DNA of 64,000 bases, taken from positions 448,550,538 to 448,614,537 of the forward strand of contig NC_081413.1 in the NCBI RefSeq assembly GCF_030272615.1, in the 5' to 3' direction. The DNA is from Cryptomeria japonica (lineage: Eukaryota; Streptophyta; Pinopsida; Cupressales; Cupressaceae). The position numbers and the translations under genes are program-made. Below are positions 35,991-47,664 of the stretch, one piece after another (position 1 is the stretch's first letter; each line of letters begins with the position of its first letter). The notes beneath the pieces were generated by a model. That model searched no databases. It was not told where the DNA came from and worked only from the letters and a program-made list of their open reading frames with translations.

Positions 35991-37115
35991 TGGAACTTCT
36001 TATTTCTCCTCATGGAGAGTACAGTTCATATTGATAGTACTTGGGATATAGGGCTCTATATGATCATTGGAAATAGTATCAGCCTTGATGGTTACTTTGT
36101 AATTTTTTACAGTTATAGATTATAAGAATTTTGCAAGAGAAAAGGAAGAGAATATCCCTCGATGAAAGATAAAAAAATTGCCTTATAGTCGAGGCATAAC
36201 TCAAAAATCAATTACAACTAGAAACCCTTACCCTCCTAAGGGTACACATATTAGAGAGGAGGGGAAGATCAGATTAGATGATCTGATGGTATGTGAAAAC
36301 TTGTCGGAAGGTATCCTCTGCCTCTAAAGAAACAAAATCTCCCTGCAAGGAAGATATCTTTGCATGCAAGTGCAACATGGTGGCATGATAGAGGCAAGAA
36401 TGTCCTCAAAACATATTGAAGAGGGTATGGTGGCATTCAAGATAGGCCTATAGAAGTTAAATCTGGAGTAATGGAAAAAATCCTGGTGGTTGGAAGCAAA
36501 AGAGATCAAAGATTGGGCATCGATTGAGCAGAAAGAACGTCTCGACCACCTAGTTGACAACCACCACTGCAAGAAAGATTTAAACGCTAACGACTCCTAC
36601 AAATTTCAAAATCTAGTTGTTGATCAGGAGATCTCGCATGAAGATGGACACATGAAATCTTTCCATCTGTGCACCAAAAGGTCCCAATGAAAGATTAAAA
36701 CGCAGTTGTTCGATCAGGTTTTAAGTGAAATTGGGTGGCTATGATCATGTCATGCAACAAGCCGGGTCCACTAAACACTATGTAGGCCTTAAGATGATTA
36801 GACGACCAACGTGCCTACAAGGGAAAAAAGGCTATTAGAAAAAGGAGGCCACGCAACCACAATATCAGTTAGATGATAAAAATGAGCCCCACAACCACAT
36901 GCGAGCACCCAAGTTAACAGACACATGGCCATCAAAAGAAACTTGGTGCTCGGCCAAGTGGAAAAAGGGGCCTCACCAGGTCTTGATTGACTACCACGAA
37001 ACCGCCATGTCAGACTGCAAATCCACTTGGATGAACTCGGCACTCGCCTAAGCATAAAAGATCACTCCACCGAGGCCTGAGTAAACGCATGAAGACCTCC
37101 ACATCACCCAAGCCC
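35991..37115. other. Spacer, probably transposon-derived, nothing identified
   Basis: The first hundred bases may be gypsy linker sequence on the minus strand. A plus-strand frame at 36490-36690 and the more GC-rich 36730-37110 have no domain I recognise. Confidence 0.4.
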
Positions 37116-37514
37116 CACTGCATCTACATCGACACCAAATAGAGGGAGCTTGGGGAGCTCAGCACTTGGGAAGATCAAAAACCTCACTAATACAAGTCCC
37201 ACACTTGAGAGGTTGTTTCCATGTTTCACAAGGTTGATGATCATGGTTGGTCATCACAGGGTGCAACTTTTATGATAACAATGGCTGCTACTTAGGGGGA
37301 GTAGTTAATTTTGTAGTTAAGATATCTAGTTTAGTGTGATCTGTGGTTAACAAATGTGGCTTTAGCATTGATGTCAAAGGGGGAGAGAATCATGTGAAAA
37401 ACTATCATATCATATCATATGCTAGATCTTAGGGGGAGATTGTTGAGAGTTGTTCTTTTTTTGTCATTGATTGTTTTCACATCATATGTTTCCATCAATG
37501 CAAAAGGGGGAGGT

Positions 37515-38760
37515 TGTTGGGATAGCGTGCAAATGTGTGTTTGGATTGACTGAGTGATGTGTTGTCATTGTTGTCGACATATTCCTCTGCATGTTCCAGT
37601 GTTGCAGTCAAATTACGTAAGTTGGTTTGGCCAGTGTGTTGCAGATGAGTTGTTGCGGATTAAAGGGTTTTGAGATAAGTATCTCTAGTTGATTGAGCTC
37701 AAGTTTTTGTGGTTCAGATGGAGATTTGATGGAGTTATGAGATCCGGTATTGTGGTTTTCTTTTGAGTTGTTCGGTATTACGGTTGGCTTTTCAGTTGTT
37801 CGGAAATATCTTGGTTTATGGATTTGGTAGTGTTTGAGATATTCTGGTGTATCTTGAATTTAGATGGTTCATGATTTGGAGGTCCACAAGTGAATCTTTC
37901 AGTTTGACAGTCATTACAGTTATTGTTCTTGAAGTTTGATATAATGATGATGAATATTCTAGTAAGTGGTGTTGGTGTAGTTGTTTCTTTGGTAATTCAT
38001 GAAGGTTGTGGATGTTTCTAGATTGTGTCCTATCCATGTTAGTGGTCTGCATTGATCGGTGAGTGCGTTATTGATGATTTTCTTTGATCTGGTGGTGTTC
38101 TTCGTGTTCTTGGCCAACATGATGATTGTAGCATGTTGCAAATGTCTGAGGCATAATTCTTGGAGGTGTTTCATTTTAGAGGTGTTGTTTTAGGTCCATA
38201 CTATGTCTTAGCCAACATTGTTTTGATCTACATATAATATTGTAGCATGTATGGTTATATCTTTATAATTTGTGATGTGTGTTGAGCTGACCTTGAAAGA
38301 TAGGTTGATGATATGTATAAATAAATGTAATACTCATGTGAGAGATCAGTATCTATATGTGTGAATAATGCTTTGATCTTTCAGAAGCAATGAATTAGTG
38401 TGAAGAAGTGCGAAAGAGTAGAATATGTGATATGAGCCTAACCAAAACTGTAACTAGGCATTGGGAGATGTTATTTTCTCAGTTATGATCTTCTGAAAGT
38501 AATCTGAATATGTTTGTAAGACAGTGAGTCTTCCCTAGGTTGTAGCCCTTTGTTGTTTTTTAGCAGTGAGCTCTAGGCAGTGAGCTCTAGGTAGTGTGCC
38601 TGAATGCATGTGCATTCCCCATTGTAATATTACATATACTTCTAATAGTGTATCATCATATTGTGGGTAGGTTCCCACATTGGTTTTTCCCTTAACTGGG
38701 TTTTCCATGTCAAAAATCTTGGTGTTATGTGTGTTATTGATGTGGTGTTGATTTATGCTT
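37515..38760 (+). repeat. Copia-D LTR, left-arm copy, 3' end deleted
   Basis: Starts TGTTGGGATAGCG after PPT AAAAGGGGGAGGT (37502-37514). A second PPT-like GTCAAAGGGGGAGAG lies about 140 bases upstream. It breaks at ATGCTT (38760), where the right-arm copy has 285 more bases bounded by direct AAGCAT repeats. TATAAATA near 38313 is the likely TATA box. Confidence 0.8.
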
Positions 38761-39199
38761 GAGTTGACTTGAATTGATTTTGCTAGAGTTTAATTGAGAT
38801 CTTGATAGAGGTTTCCAAAAATGAAAGGGGTTGGCTTCCTTTTATACTTAACCATGTATTAAATGTTTGAATTTTCAGAGAAGACTGACATAGATCCTAA
38901 TTTCTCACCCCGCATGAAGTGGCCATTTGTGAGGTCTTATTTTGGGTCCTGATTGGGAGGACTAGGGTACTTAGGAAACCTTAGTTCTGAGCCAGTACCA
39001 GGGCACCTAAGACATCCTAGTCCTATCAATTAGGACTCAAAATTGGACAGAGGTCGGTTCTGGAGTTGAAAATGTAGATTTTAAGAGGGTGTGAGCAACA
39101 TCAATGCAAACATTGTGCGTTGAAGGCTAGAATGCCATAGTGAGGCCTAGGTGAGGACAAAGTTATATAGGGATACAATTTAGAATGCTACACTAAGAA

Positions 39200-39843
39200 A
39201 TAAAGGAGTACTAGTCAAAATAAATCCCTTAAGAAGAAAAAAAGAAGGTAAATCTATCATTTTGAAGGTTCCTAGACTAGTGATGATAAGGAGGTGGATA
39301 AAATGAAAAGTATAGCTACATAGAGTTGGAAGATAAATATTTGCGGAGAGATGATTTAAGAAAGAGATAAAAGTAAAGGGAAGGTGAAGGTTGTAGACAA
39401 AAGGACTAATAATAACCCTATTCCAAATATAGGCAATGTTATACAAGATTAGAGAATTAAAACCACCCCTAGTTTTGCTAAGGATTTCACCTATCTTAAA
39501 GCAAATAGGGAGAAGATTTCTAATGTTTTGGGTGTGGCCAAAATGGGGGTTACACACCAGTTCAAATTGACAAAGTGGTTCTTTTTGGAAATTAATTAAA
39601 TCAATGTCAAGATCACAATATTGCAGGAAAAGTCAGATGGTAGGAGATGTTTGAATGAGGAAAGGGATACATATATGGTGATAGGGAGATTAAGTCTAGG
39701 ATGGAAAAAATGGCTAACGTTATTCTTGATGTGAAAAATGATTATGAAAAAAGGATTATAGGCTTAGAAGAAAAGATCCTTCATATTAATCATAGCCTAA
39801 GAAACATTCATGAAAATGAGCCATTGCACCATTCAAAATAGAT
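39200..39843 (+). pseudogene. Coiled-coil-like coding relic, left-arm copy
   Basis: Counterpart of 41777-42700. Frames are broken more often than in the right copy, but DFTYLKANREKISNVLGVAK and SDGRRCLNEERDT words remain. It ends with the arm at 39926, so the last part of the right-arm version is absent. No family recognised. Confidence 0.4.
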
Positions 39844-39926
39844 AGAGGGGAGGGCATTTTAGATTTTAACCGAGAATTTAAAGAAGTTAAAGAGAAGCAT
39901 GTCACTAAGTTTTCCTCTACAAGAAA

Positions 39927-41987
39927 AAAGAATATATCATTATCTTATAGCATATAAATGGAAACATAGTAAGAATATAAATGAAAACATAGATTGAGAT
40001 CAATCGTCTTATAGAATGCCTTGGCATTATTAAATAGAATGTTTTTTAGATTTTTTTTAATCCAAGCAATTAGCATGCATTGTTGATCCTCACGAATAGG
40101 TGAATGAAATCCCTTGATTTTATTTTGCATTACTAAAATGCAAAGCATTATAAATCCTTTCGTCAAATTCAACACAAAAACCATTCTACCAACTTGAATG
40201 GTCTTGAAGAAATTTCTATCAGAACGATTTTATATACAACTATAAATACTATAATTGTGACACTCAATGTGTAATACTGTTGTCTATGGTACGACGACGA
40301 TAGGTCTGAGATACACATTCGCTGGTAAAAATAAAAGATTAATGTTAGACGAACAAAATGTAAAACTGGAGTGCTATGTATTTCAATAGTTTGTAAAAAC
40401 GATAAGTAATTGAAGAACGGAATGTAGAATTGGATCGTTATATGCACTGTATTTAATGTTCAAATCGTCGGGTACAATGTTCAAATCGTGGGTACCCGTA
40501 CGAAGGAATATTTAAAAAACTATTATTTAATCAACACAGTCTAAATTTTGATTTAAAGATATTTTGATCGAAACAACACATTCTAAATTTTGAATATTGG
40601 ATAACGCTAATAGTTCACTATAGAAGAAGAAATTTTATACTGATCTGGTCCTTTACAAGTGGCTTTCATTTCAGAAACGCTATGATAATACTTGACTTTT
40701 CTGAGTTATCCATGGAAGATGCCATTCACAACTGAATGTCAAATCGCAGCTTAATCTTATCCCGATTTGGCTTCACGCCTCAGTTAAGTTTAATCTTATC
40801 CTGAAGGATTCGATATATATTAACTGCTTTACACGCCGTTCTAAGGATTTGATGTATATATTAATTACCTACTTTACGCGCCGTTTTAAGCTTGGGTTAT
40901 ATCTTATCTTATTGCTAAAGATAAGTTTTCCACCTACAATCCAGGTCACTAAATGTCATTCAACGGTACGTTTTGATTATGGAGCAATGTGAAAATACCA
41001 AAAAAGATACGGATGATATGAATGAGCCAGTCTGGAAAGACAAGTAATTATGGAATGTAAATATGCGTTCTGACTGCTTCAACACTCTTTTCTTTCTCTT
41101 CAAGAAATATCTCGTTTCTACACATATCTCGAGTATAGAGGATAAGATCAACATTTTTGCGACGTTTCTTTGGACGGTTTGATTTCCATGTCTGTGTAAT
41201 CGGGAAAATCTTTCACACGATATACTCAAAGTGGAGGAGAGATATGGCCCCCACAATGTCGTCTGAAGACTACAAATGGGAGGAGAAATGTGACACAACG
41301 TTGGCTCTGGACAAAAAATGGTAAAGAGTAATGGCCCCCACAATGTAGTTTCAAGAGTAGAAATGGAGTAGAGAGATGCCCCCCACAATGTAGTTTCAAG
41401 ACAAGAAATGGAGTAGAAATATGCCCCCCACAACATCGCCACATTCAAGCTTTTTAATTTTTATGTGTGGTTTTTTAATGATAAATCGGAGTCAAATTCT
41501 TAAAGAAAATAATTTTTAATTTAATAAAAAAGTTGAATGTTTAAAAAAATTTAAATATAAAGTTTCATCTTGCTTTTGACCTTCAAACTTTGACTCTAAA
41601 ATGAAATAACTGGTAATTTGTACTATCATGATATTATTTGGAAATGTAAATAGTATATGTTTTGAAGAGATATGAATCCTATTATAAAATGTTGTCAAAA
41701 GTAAAAAAAAAACCTCTCACAATCAAACTGTAGTTGACAAAAAGAGACTAAACATTTAAGAAAATGGACTAAACATTCAAGAAGCACTACTACATCTTCT
41801 ACAAGGCTTCCCTGCTTCTAAGTCTTGTTTGTAGTAATTCATGTGCAAATTCACCAAGCCCAATAGCTCATTCTTATCTTCTTTAAATGTTTTCTTCTCG
41901 TTGCCTACAATTTGAGAGCTTAAGCTCTTTTGATTAATTTGCATCACCTGTTTACCCTTATCATTGTTACCTTGATCCTCATTCATT
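39927..41987. other. Loop of the inverted duplication, CpG-retaining
   Basis: About 2.06 kb present once. From about 40260 to 41450 it has many CpG dinucleotides (ACGACGACG near 40293; TTTACGCGCCG near 40873; TTGCGACG near 41158), unlike the surrounding transposon DNA. It holds two diverged copies of a CTTTACACGCCGTTCTAAGG-type word at 40804-40890 and a 45-bp repeat array. A minus-strand open frame of 162 codons (40960-41448, start MNVAMLWG) spans the array; coding is unproven. Confidence 0.5.
41232..41440 (-). repeat. 45-bp tandem repeat array (15 codons per unit)
   Basis: About five units of 43-46 bases, each with GCCCCCCACAATGTAGTTTC followed by a GAAATGGAGTAGA word; the middle units have drifted. 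On the minus strand the units translate to LWGAYFYSISCLETT, LWGASLYSISTLETT and LWGPLLFTIFCPEPT, without a stop across the array. Confidence 0.75.
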
Positions 41988-42700
41988 TTCTTGTAGAGGA
42001 AAACTTAGTGACATGATTCTCTTTCAACTTCTTTACATTCTTGGTTAAAATAAAAAATGCCCTCCCCTCTATTTTGAATGGTGTGATGGCTCATTTTCAT
42101 GAATGTTTTCTAGGTTATGATTAATATGAAGGATCTTCTCTTCCAAGCCTATAATCCTTTTTTCATAATCCTTTTTCACATCAAGAATAACGTTAGCCAT
42201 TTTTTCCATCCTAGACTTAATCTCCTTATCACTATGTGTGTGTGTATCCCTTTCCTCATTCAAACATCTCCTACCATCTGACGATTCCTGCAATATTGTG
42301 ATCTTGACATTGATTTAATTAATTTCCAAAAAAACCAATTTGTCAATTTGAACTGGCATGTAACCCCCATTTTGGCCACACCCAAAACATTAGAAATCTT
42401 CTCCCTATTTTCTTTAAGATAGGTGAAATCCTTAGCAAAACTAGGGGTGGTATTAATTCTCTAATCTTGTATACCATTGCCTATATTTGGAATAGGGTTA
42501 TTATTAGTCTTTTTGTCTACAACCTTCACCTTCCCTTTACTTTTATCTCTTTCTTAAATCATCTCACCTCAAATATTTATCTTCTAACTCTATCTACCTA
42601 TAGTTTTCATTTTATCCACCTCCTTATCATCACTAGTCTAGGAATCTTCAAAATGAGAGATTTGCCTTCTTTTTTTCTTCTTAAGGGATTTCTTTTGACT
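41777..42700 (-). pseudogene. Coiled-coil-like coding relic, right-arm copy
   Basis: The minus strand carries stretches of protein-like sequence: DFTYLKENREKISNVLGVAK (about 42430), CLNEERDTHTHSDKEIKSRM, KDYEKRIIGLEEKILHINHN (about 42150) with a heptad-like Leu/Ile pattern, then in another frame MNEDQGNNDKGKQVMQINQ to CRRCSSAS (41986-41777). At least one frameshift and several stops. A CFGCGQNGGYMP word near 42370 looks like a broken zinc knuckle, which would suit a retroelement ORF1 or gag, but that is speculative. Confidence 0.4.
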
Positions 42701-45064
42701 AGTACTCTTTTATTTCTTAGTGTAGCATTCTAAATTGTATCCCTATACAACTTTGTCCTTACCTAGGCCTCACTATGTCATTCTAGCCTTCAACGCTCAA
42801 TGTTTGCATTGATGTTGCTCGCACCCTCTTGAAATCTGCATTTTCAACTAATGAACCAGCCTCTATCCAATTTTGAGTCCTAATTGATAAGACTAGGATG
42901 TCCTAGGTGCCCTGGTCCTGACTCAGAACCAAGGTGCCCTAAGTACCCTAGTCCTCCCAATCAGGACCCAAAATAAGACCTCATAAATGGTCACTTCATG
43001 TGGGTGGGAAATTTGGCTCTGTGTCAACCTGCTTTGAAAATTCAAACATTTAATACATGGTTAGGTATGAAAGGAAGCCAACCGCTTTCATTTCTAGAAA
43101 CCTCTATCAAGATCTCAATTACACTCTAGCAAAATCAATTCAAGTCTATATGAGTAAGCATTCAAGTCTTTATTAAGCATTGAAGGAAAATGTGATGTCA
43201 AGTTCAAGTATTCATGAAGCATTGAAGAAGAAGGTCAATTCATGTTCGTGTATTCATGTCCAAGCATCCATGATCAACATTCTATGGAGACATTCTACAT
43301 GACATCCTAAATGCTTGCACGAAGGTTCATGAAAATTGTTGGCAACAAGGCAGAAAACTGAGAGGGGGGGAGGTGTGAATCAATTTTCTCAAAATCTTTT
43401 CTTAACTCAACACAATTTTAGATCGGATAATTAATAGTGAAAGCATAAATCAACCACATCAATAACACACATAACACCAAGATTTTTGATGTGAAAACCC
43501 GGTTAAGGGAAAAGCCAACTTGGGAACCTACCCACAATATGATGACACACTATTAGAAGTATATGAAATATTACAATGGGGAATGCACATGCATTCAAGC
43601 ACACTGCCTAGAGCTCACTGCTCAAAAACAACAAAGGGCTACAACCTAGGGAAGACTCAGTGTCTTACAAACATATTCGGATTACATTCAGAAGATCATG
43701 AACTGAGAAAATAGAATCTCCCAATGCCTAGGTATAGTTCTGGTTAGGCTCATATCACATATTCTACTCTTTTGCACTTCTTCGCACTCCTTTGCACTAA
43801 TTCACTACTTGCAAAAGATCAAAGCATTATTCACACACATAGATACCGATCTCTCACATGAGTATTACATTTATTTATACATATCATCAACCTATCTTTC
43901 AAGGTCAGCTCAACACACATCACAAATTATAACAATATAACCATACACGCTATAATATTATATGTAGATCAAAACAATGTCAGCTAAAACATAGTATGGA
44001 CCTAAAATAGCACCTCGAACAGGAAACACCTCCAATAATTATGCCTCAAAAATTCGCAACACGCTACAATAATCATGCTGACCAAGAACATGAAGAACAC
44101 CATCGGATCAAGGAAAATCATCAATAACGCATTCACCGATCAATGCGGACCACTAACATGAATACCAAACAATCTAGAAACATCCACAAGAATCATGAAT
44201 TATAACCAAAGAAACAACCGCGCCAACACCACTTACTAGAATATCCATCATCATTATATCGAACTTCAAGAACACTAATTGCAATGACTATCAAACTAAA
44301 AGATTCACTTGTAGACCTCCAAATCACGAATCATCTAAATTCAAGATACACCAGAATATCACAAACACTACCAAATTCATAAACCAAGATATTTCTGAAC
44401 AACTGAAAAGCCAACCCCAATACCGAACAATTGAAAAGCCAACCACAATACCAGATCTCATAACTCGATCAAATCTCCATGCAAACCACAAAAACTTAAG
44501 TTGAATCAACTAGAGATACTTATCTCAAAACCCTTTAATTCGTAGCAACTTATCTACAACACACTGGCCAAACCAACTTACTTAATCTGACTGCAACATT
44601 GGAACACACAAAGAAATATGTTGACAACAATGACAACACATCACTCAGTCAATCCAAACACACATTTGCATGTTATCCCAACAATCTCCCCCTTTTTCAT
44701 TGATGGAAACATATGATGTGAAAATAATCAATGACAAAGAAAGAACAACTCTCAACAATCTCTCTCTGAGATCTAGCATATGATATGACAGTTTTTCACA
44801 TGATTCTCTCCCCTTTTGATATCAATGCTAAAGACACATTTTTGAACCACAGATCACACAAAACTGAATATCTTAACTACAACACTGACTACTCCCCCTA
44901 AGTAGCAGCCATTGTTGTCACCAAAGTTGAACCCTGTGATGATCAACCTTGTGAAACATGGAAACAAACTCCCAAGTTTGGGACTTGTAGCAGTGAAGTT
45001 TTTTATCTGCCCAAGTGTTGAGCTCCCCAAGCTCCCTCTATTTGGTGTCGATGTAGATGTAGTG
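41988..45064 (-). repeat. Right arm of the inverted duplication
   Basis: Reverse complement of 37116-39926, ending at the G3 LTR start. It holds the complete Copia-D LTR (43337-44683), the coding relic and their shared flank. Because G3 cuts it at 45064, the original arm may have been longer. Confidence 0.88.
43337..44683 (-). repeat. Copia-D LTR, right-arm copy (1347 bp)
   Basis: Plus-strand TGTTGGCAACAAGG to GTTATCCCAACA, with the PPT complement ATCTCCCCCTTTTTCATTG at 44684. It is therefore the 3' LTR of a minus-strand element whose interior continues right and is cut by G3 at 45065. Contains ACTGAGAGGGGGGGAGG, as in the other copia LTRs. Confidence 0.85.
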
Positions 45065-45238
45065 TGTCATGCCCAAAATTTTGGGCAAAAAATGGAACAA
45101 TTTTTTTTTTTAAACAACATAAATAAATTAAATAATCTACATTTACAAGGAATAAATAAGTCTTGTCAAGAACAAGAAGTGCAAGGTAATGAGTCACAAA
45201 TTCGCGGAAGTCCAGGCGTTGGAAAACGCACTCTTATC

Positions 45239-45427
45239 AACGGGGGCCCGTTTATGCTTCGGGCTCTCGAGCCGAAAGGTAACGAGGGTCCAAAGCAAAA
45301 AAAAATGGGCCCCCGATTTGTTCTAAAACGGGGGCCCGCTTTTAAACAAAACGGGGGCCCGTTTTTAAATCGCATTTTTCCTTTTTTTTCCACAAGCCGC
45401 CCTTGTTTGATAACGGGGGCCCATTTT
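45239..45427 (+). repeat. Five copies of an ACGGGGGCCCGT-type palindrome
   Basis: AACGGGGGCCCGTTT at 45239, AATGGGCCCCCGATTT at 45304, AAACGGGGGCCCGCTTTT at 45326, AAACGGGGGCCCGTTTTT at 45349 and AACGGGGGCCCATTTT at 45412. All lie in the part of the 3' LTR that the 5' LTR lacks. Confidence 0.8.
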
Positions 45428-47084
45428 GTGGAAGTTGATTCCACAACCCACCACTTGGCTCGGGATTAGGCCCAGGATATGCCTGGGATGGCCACACCTG
45501 AGACATGGACCTGCAAACTCAAATCTCCATGAATGAAAGCACAAATATGAACTTCTGAAATACTTTATGTGCCTCTAATCAAAGAATTTTTATACGAAAT
45601 TAAAACCCATTTTAGATTATACTGTCTAGATTCTAAATATGTAAATTTATTTAAAAATTGATTATTTTAACTATTTTTCATTTAATTTATACTAAATCGG
45701 GTCCATAAATTTGAAATATTAACTAATTTTGTTAATTTAATAACTTTTTTATTTTAAAGAATTTTGGAAAAAAAATTATATGTCATCAATCTACACAAAA
45801 TTCTTTTGTATTTAAAAAAAATAAAAATAAAAAATATGTTAAGTTTACATCAAATTATGTGGGTCGTACACGTCAAATTTTTAAAAAGATAATTACGGCC
45901 ATTAAAAAATTAATTAAAAAAAAAATATTAGAAAAAAAAATACAGAAAAATATGCTCATCAATCTTAAGTGTGTTACAAACCATTTCCCAAAATGGTTTG
46001 AGAAAATAATTTCAATTGTGTCAAAAAGTGTGGGTCGTACACATGCATGGTATGGTCCTGAAACAAGCATTTTTAAAACATAGTTTTCAGAAGTCCATTC
46101 AAAAAGTTATTTTTTATTATGTGGGTATTAAAATAAATTACATATTTGGAAAGTACACTCAGAGGGATATCTTTTATATTACTGACTTTTTTCAAGATTC
46201 AATCTCTTAAGTGTTTCAAAATTTAAGCTCAAATGAGACAAAATCTAAAAATCAGGGAAAACACTTCCACTTTTTGGCCAAAAAGTGGACTCATCTTCTT
46301 GCGTCAATAATTTAGAGTAGACTAATTATTCCCTAAAATGGGTCGTCACAACTTAATTAATTAATTAAATTAAATTAATTAATTTCCCCTAATTATAATT
46401 CTCCAAAAAGAATTGAGCAATATTAATTATCTCAAAAGTATTAATATACTCAAGGCTAAATAAAATAATGTTAGCTCATATTAAAAATAATTAATTGAGC
46501 AAACGTGAAAACACCTTTAAATTAAACTAATAAAGTCAACCAAATCAAATAGAATATTAAACTAATAAATTTATTTTATATTAAGATCAAATTTAATTCC
46601 CCTTAGATATTTAAATTTGAACTATTATATAATTGGGCAACAATGACCTCATAGGTGAAAAGTTAAAATTAATACTTTTAATAAATTCCATTAATAAAAA
46701 TTCCCAAAAGATTTTTATCCCAAATAACATAATTAATAAATATATGAACTAACACACACACACACACACACACACACTAACACACATTTCCTTACTAAAG
46801 TCTATATTAAGAACCAATTTTACCCTAATCAATATTAGAGGTTAATTAATCCTACATATTGACTATAGATAAATGGGAAGGGGGGGAATTTGTTTTCAAA
46901 TTTTGAAAAGAATTCCCCTTCATTTTAGTTTAATATTATTATTTTAATCTGAACTCTAACTAGGGTTGATTTATTCTTTAATACTAACTCTTTCCTCTTT
47001 TTTTATCCTTTATTCTTATCAAGCTAACCCTAACACAAAATTGGGTTAGGGCTGCTTGTTCTACATTCTTTTTTTTTGTGTGTG

Positions 47085-47262
47085 TGTTGAACAGGGCGAT
47101 GACATGGACGGAGGAAGGCCGAAGGAGGCGGTCATGGCGGAGGACGGGAGGGGGAGTTGGCATGGCGCAGGGCGGAGGGGCACCTAGGCACCACTGTGGA
47201 TACCCACAGTGGCGGCCTTGTGTCGCCCACTGTGGATGCCCACGATGGATGTCCTAGGTTAA
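47085..47262. repeat. GC-rich island with hairpin repeats in the G3 LTR
   Basis: GC-rich block after a T-run in AT-rich DNA. Contains CCACTGTGGATACCCACAGTGG (stem CCACTGTGG, loop of four, stem CCACAGTGG; read as two half-words), then CCCACTGTGGATGCCCACGATGG-type copies. The counterpart 60808-61010 in the 5' LTR has more units. Confidence 0.65.
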
Positions 47263-47272
47263 TTTGTTTTTT

Positions 47273-47282
47273 ATTATATATA

Positions 47283-47318
<36 letters not shown>

Positions 47319-47330
47319 TGTATGTATGTA

Positions 47331-47361
<31 letters not shown>

Positions 47362-47362
47362 C
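47273..47362. repeat. Compound microsatellite (TA)n(TATG)n(TG)n(TA)n
   Basis: Uninterrupted simple repeat next to the GC island. Confidence 0.9.
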
Positions 47363-47578
47363 CCTGCTTTTAACAGCAAGCATTGTCATCTATATTTTAG
47401 GATTTTATTATGGAAAAATCAAAATACTTAGAATAAATTAACATTTCCTCTATTTCCAGTTTTTTTATAGTTTATTCAATCTATATATTTCAACTTTGAT
47501 GCAAAATATGTATTAATCATTTTGTTTTAGAATAAGTATAACAGTTAGATGCAGTTTTTTTTAAAACATTAGGCATAG

Positions 47579-47579
<1 letters not shown>

Positions 47580-47662
<83 letters not shown>
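47580..47662. repeat. (AT)n microsatellite, about 41 units
   Basis: Pure AT repeat. The 5' LTR has only ordinary AT-rich bases at the equivalent place (about 61290), so it expanded after insertion or was lost there. Confidence 0.9.

Positions 47663-47664
<2 letters not shown>

Larger units (their letters stand above)
37116..39926 (+). repeat. Left arm of a large inverted duplication
   Basis: Reverse-complementary to 41988-45064 over its whole length. Anchors: CATCTACATCGACACCAAAT (37121) with ATTTGGTGTCGATGTAGATG (45039); GGACTAGGGTACTTAGG (38959) with CTAAGTACCCTAGTCC; the end CCTCTACAAGAAAA (39914) with TTTTCTTGTAGAGG (41988). It includes a Copia-D 3' end and LTR plus 1.1 kb of non-LTR flank, so one whole segment was duplicated and not just two elements. 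It lacks 285 bases present in the right arm. Confidence 0.88.

Noticed and set aside
40169-40447. 92-codon minus-strand frame in the loop
   Set aside because: No domain; the sequence is AT-rich at its left and nothing supports coding.
37116-45064. Two independent Copia-D insertions in opposite orientation
   Set aside because: The arms also share 1.1 kb of non-LTR flank, which independent insertions would not give.
45166-45469. Overlapping frames on both strands, Gly/Pro/Arg-rich
   Set aside because: Created by the repeated GGGGGCCC palindromes in the LTR; no domain and not in the sister LTR.
47132-47441. Frames with HTHTHT or YVCMYVCM repeats
   Set aside because: Translations of the TATG/TG microsatellite.
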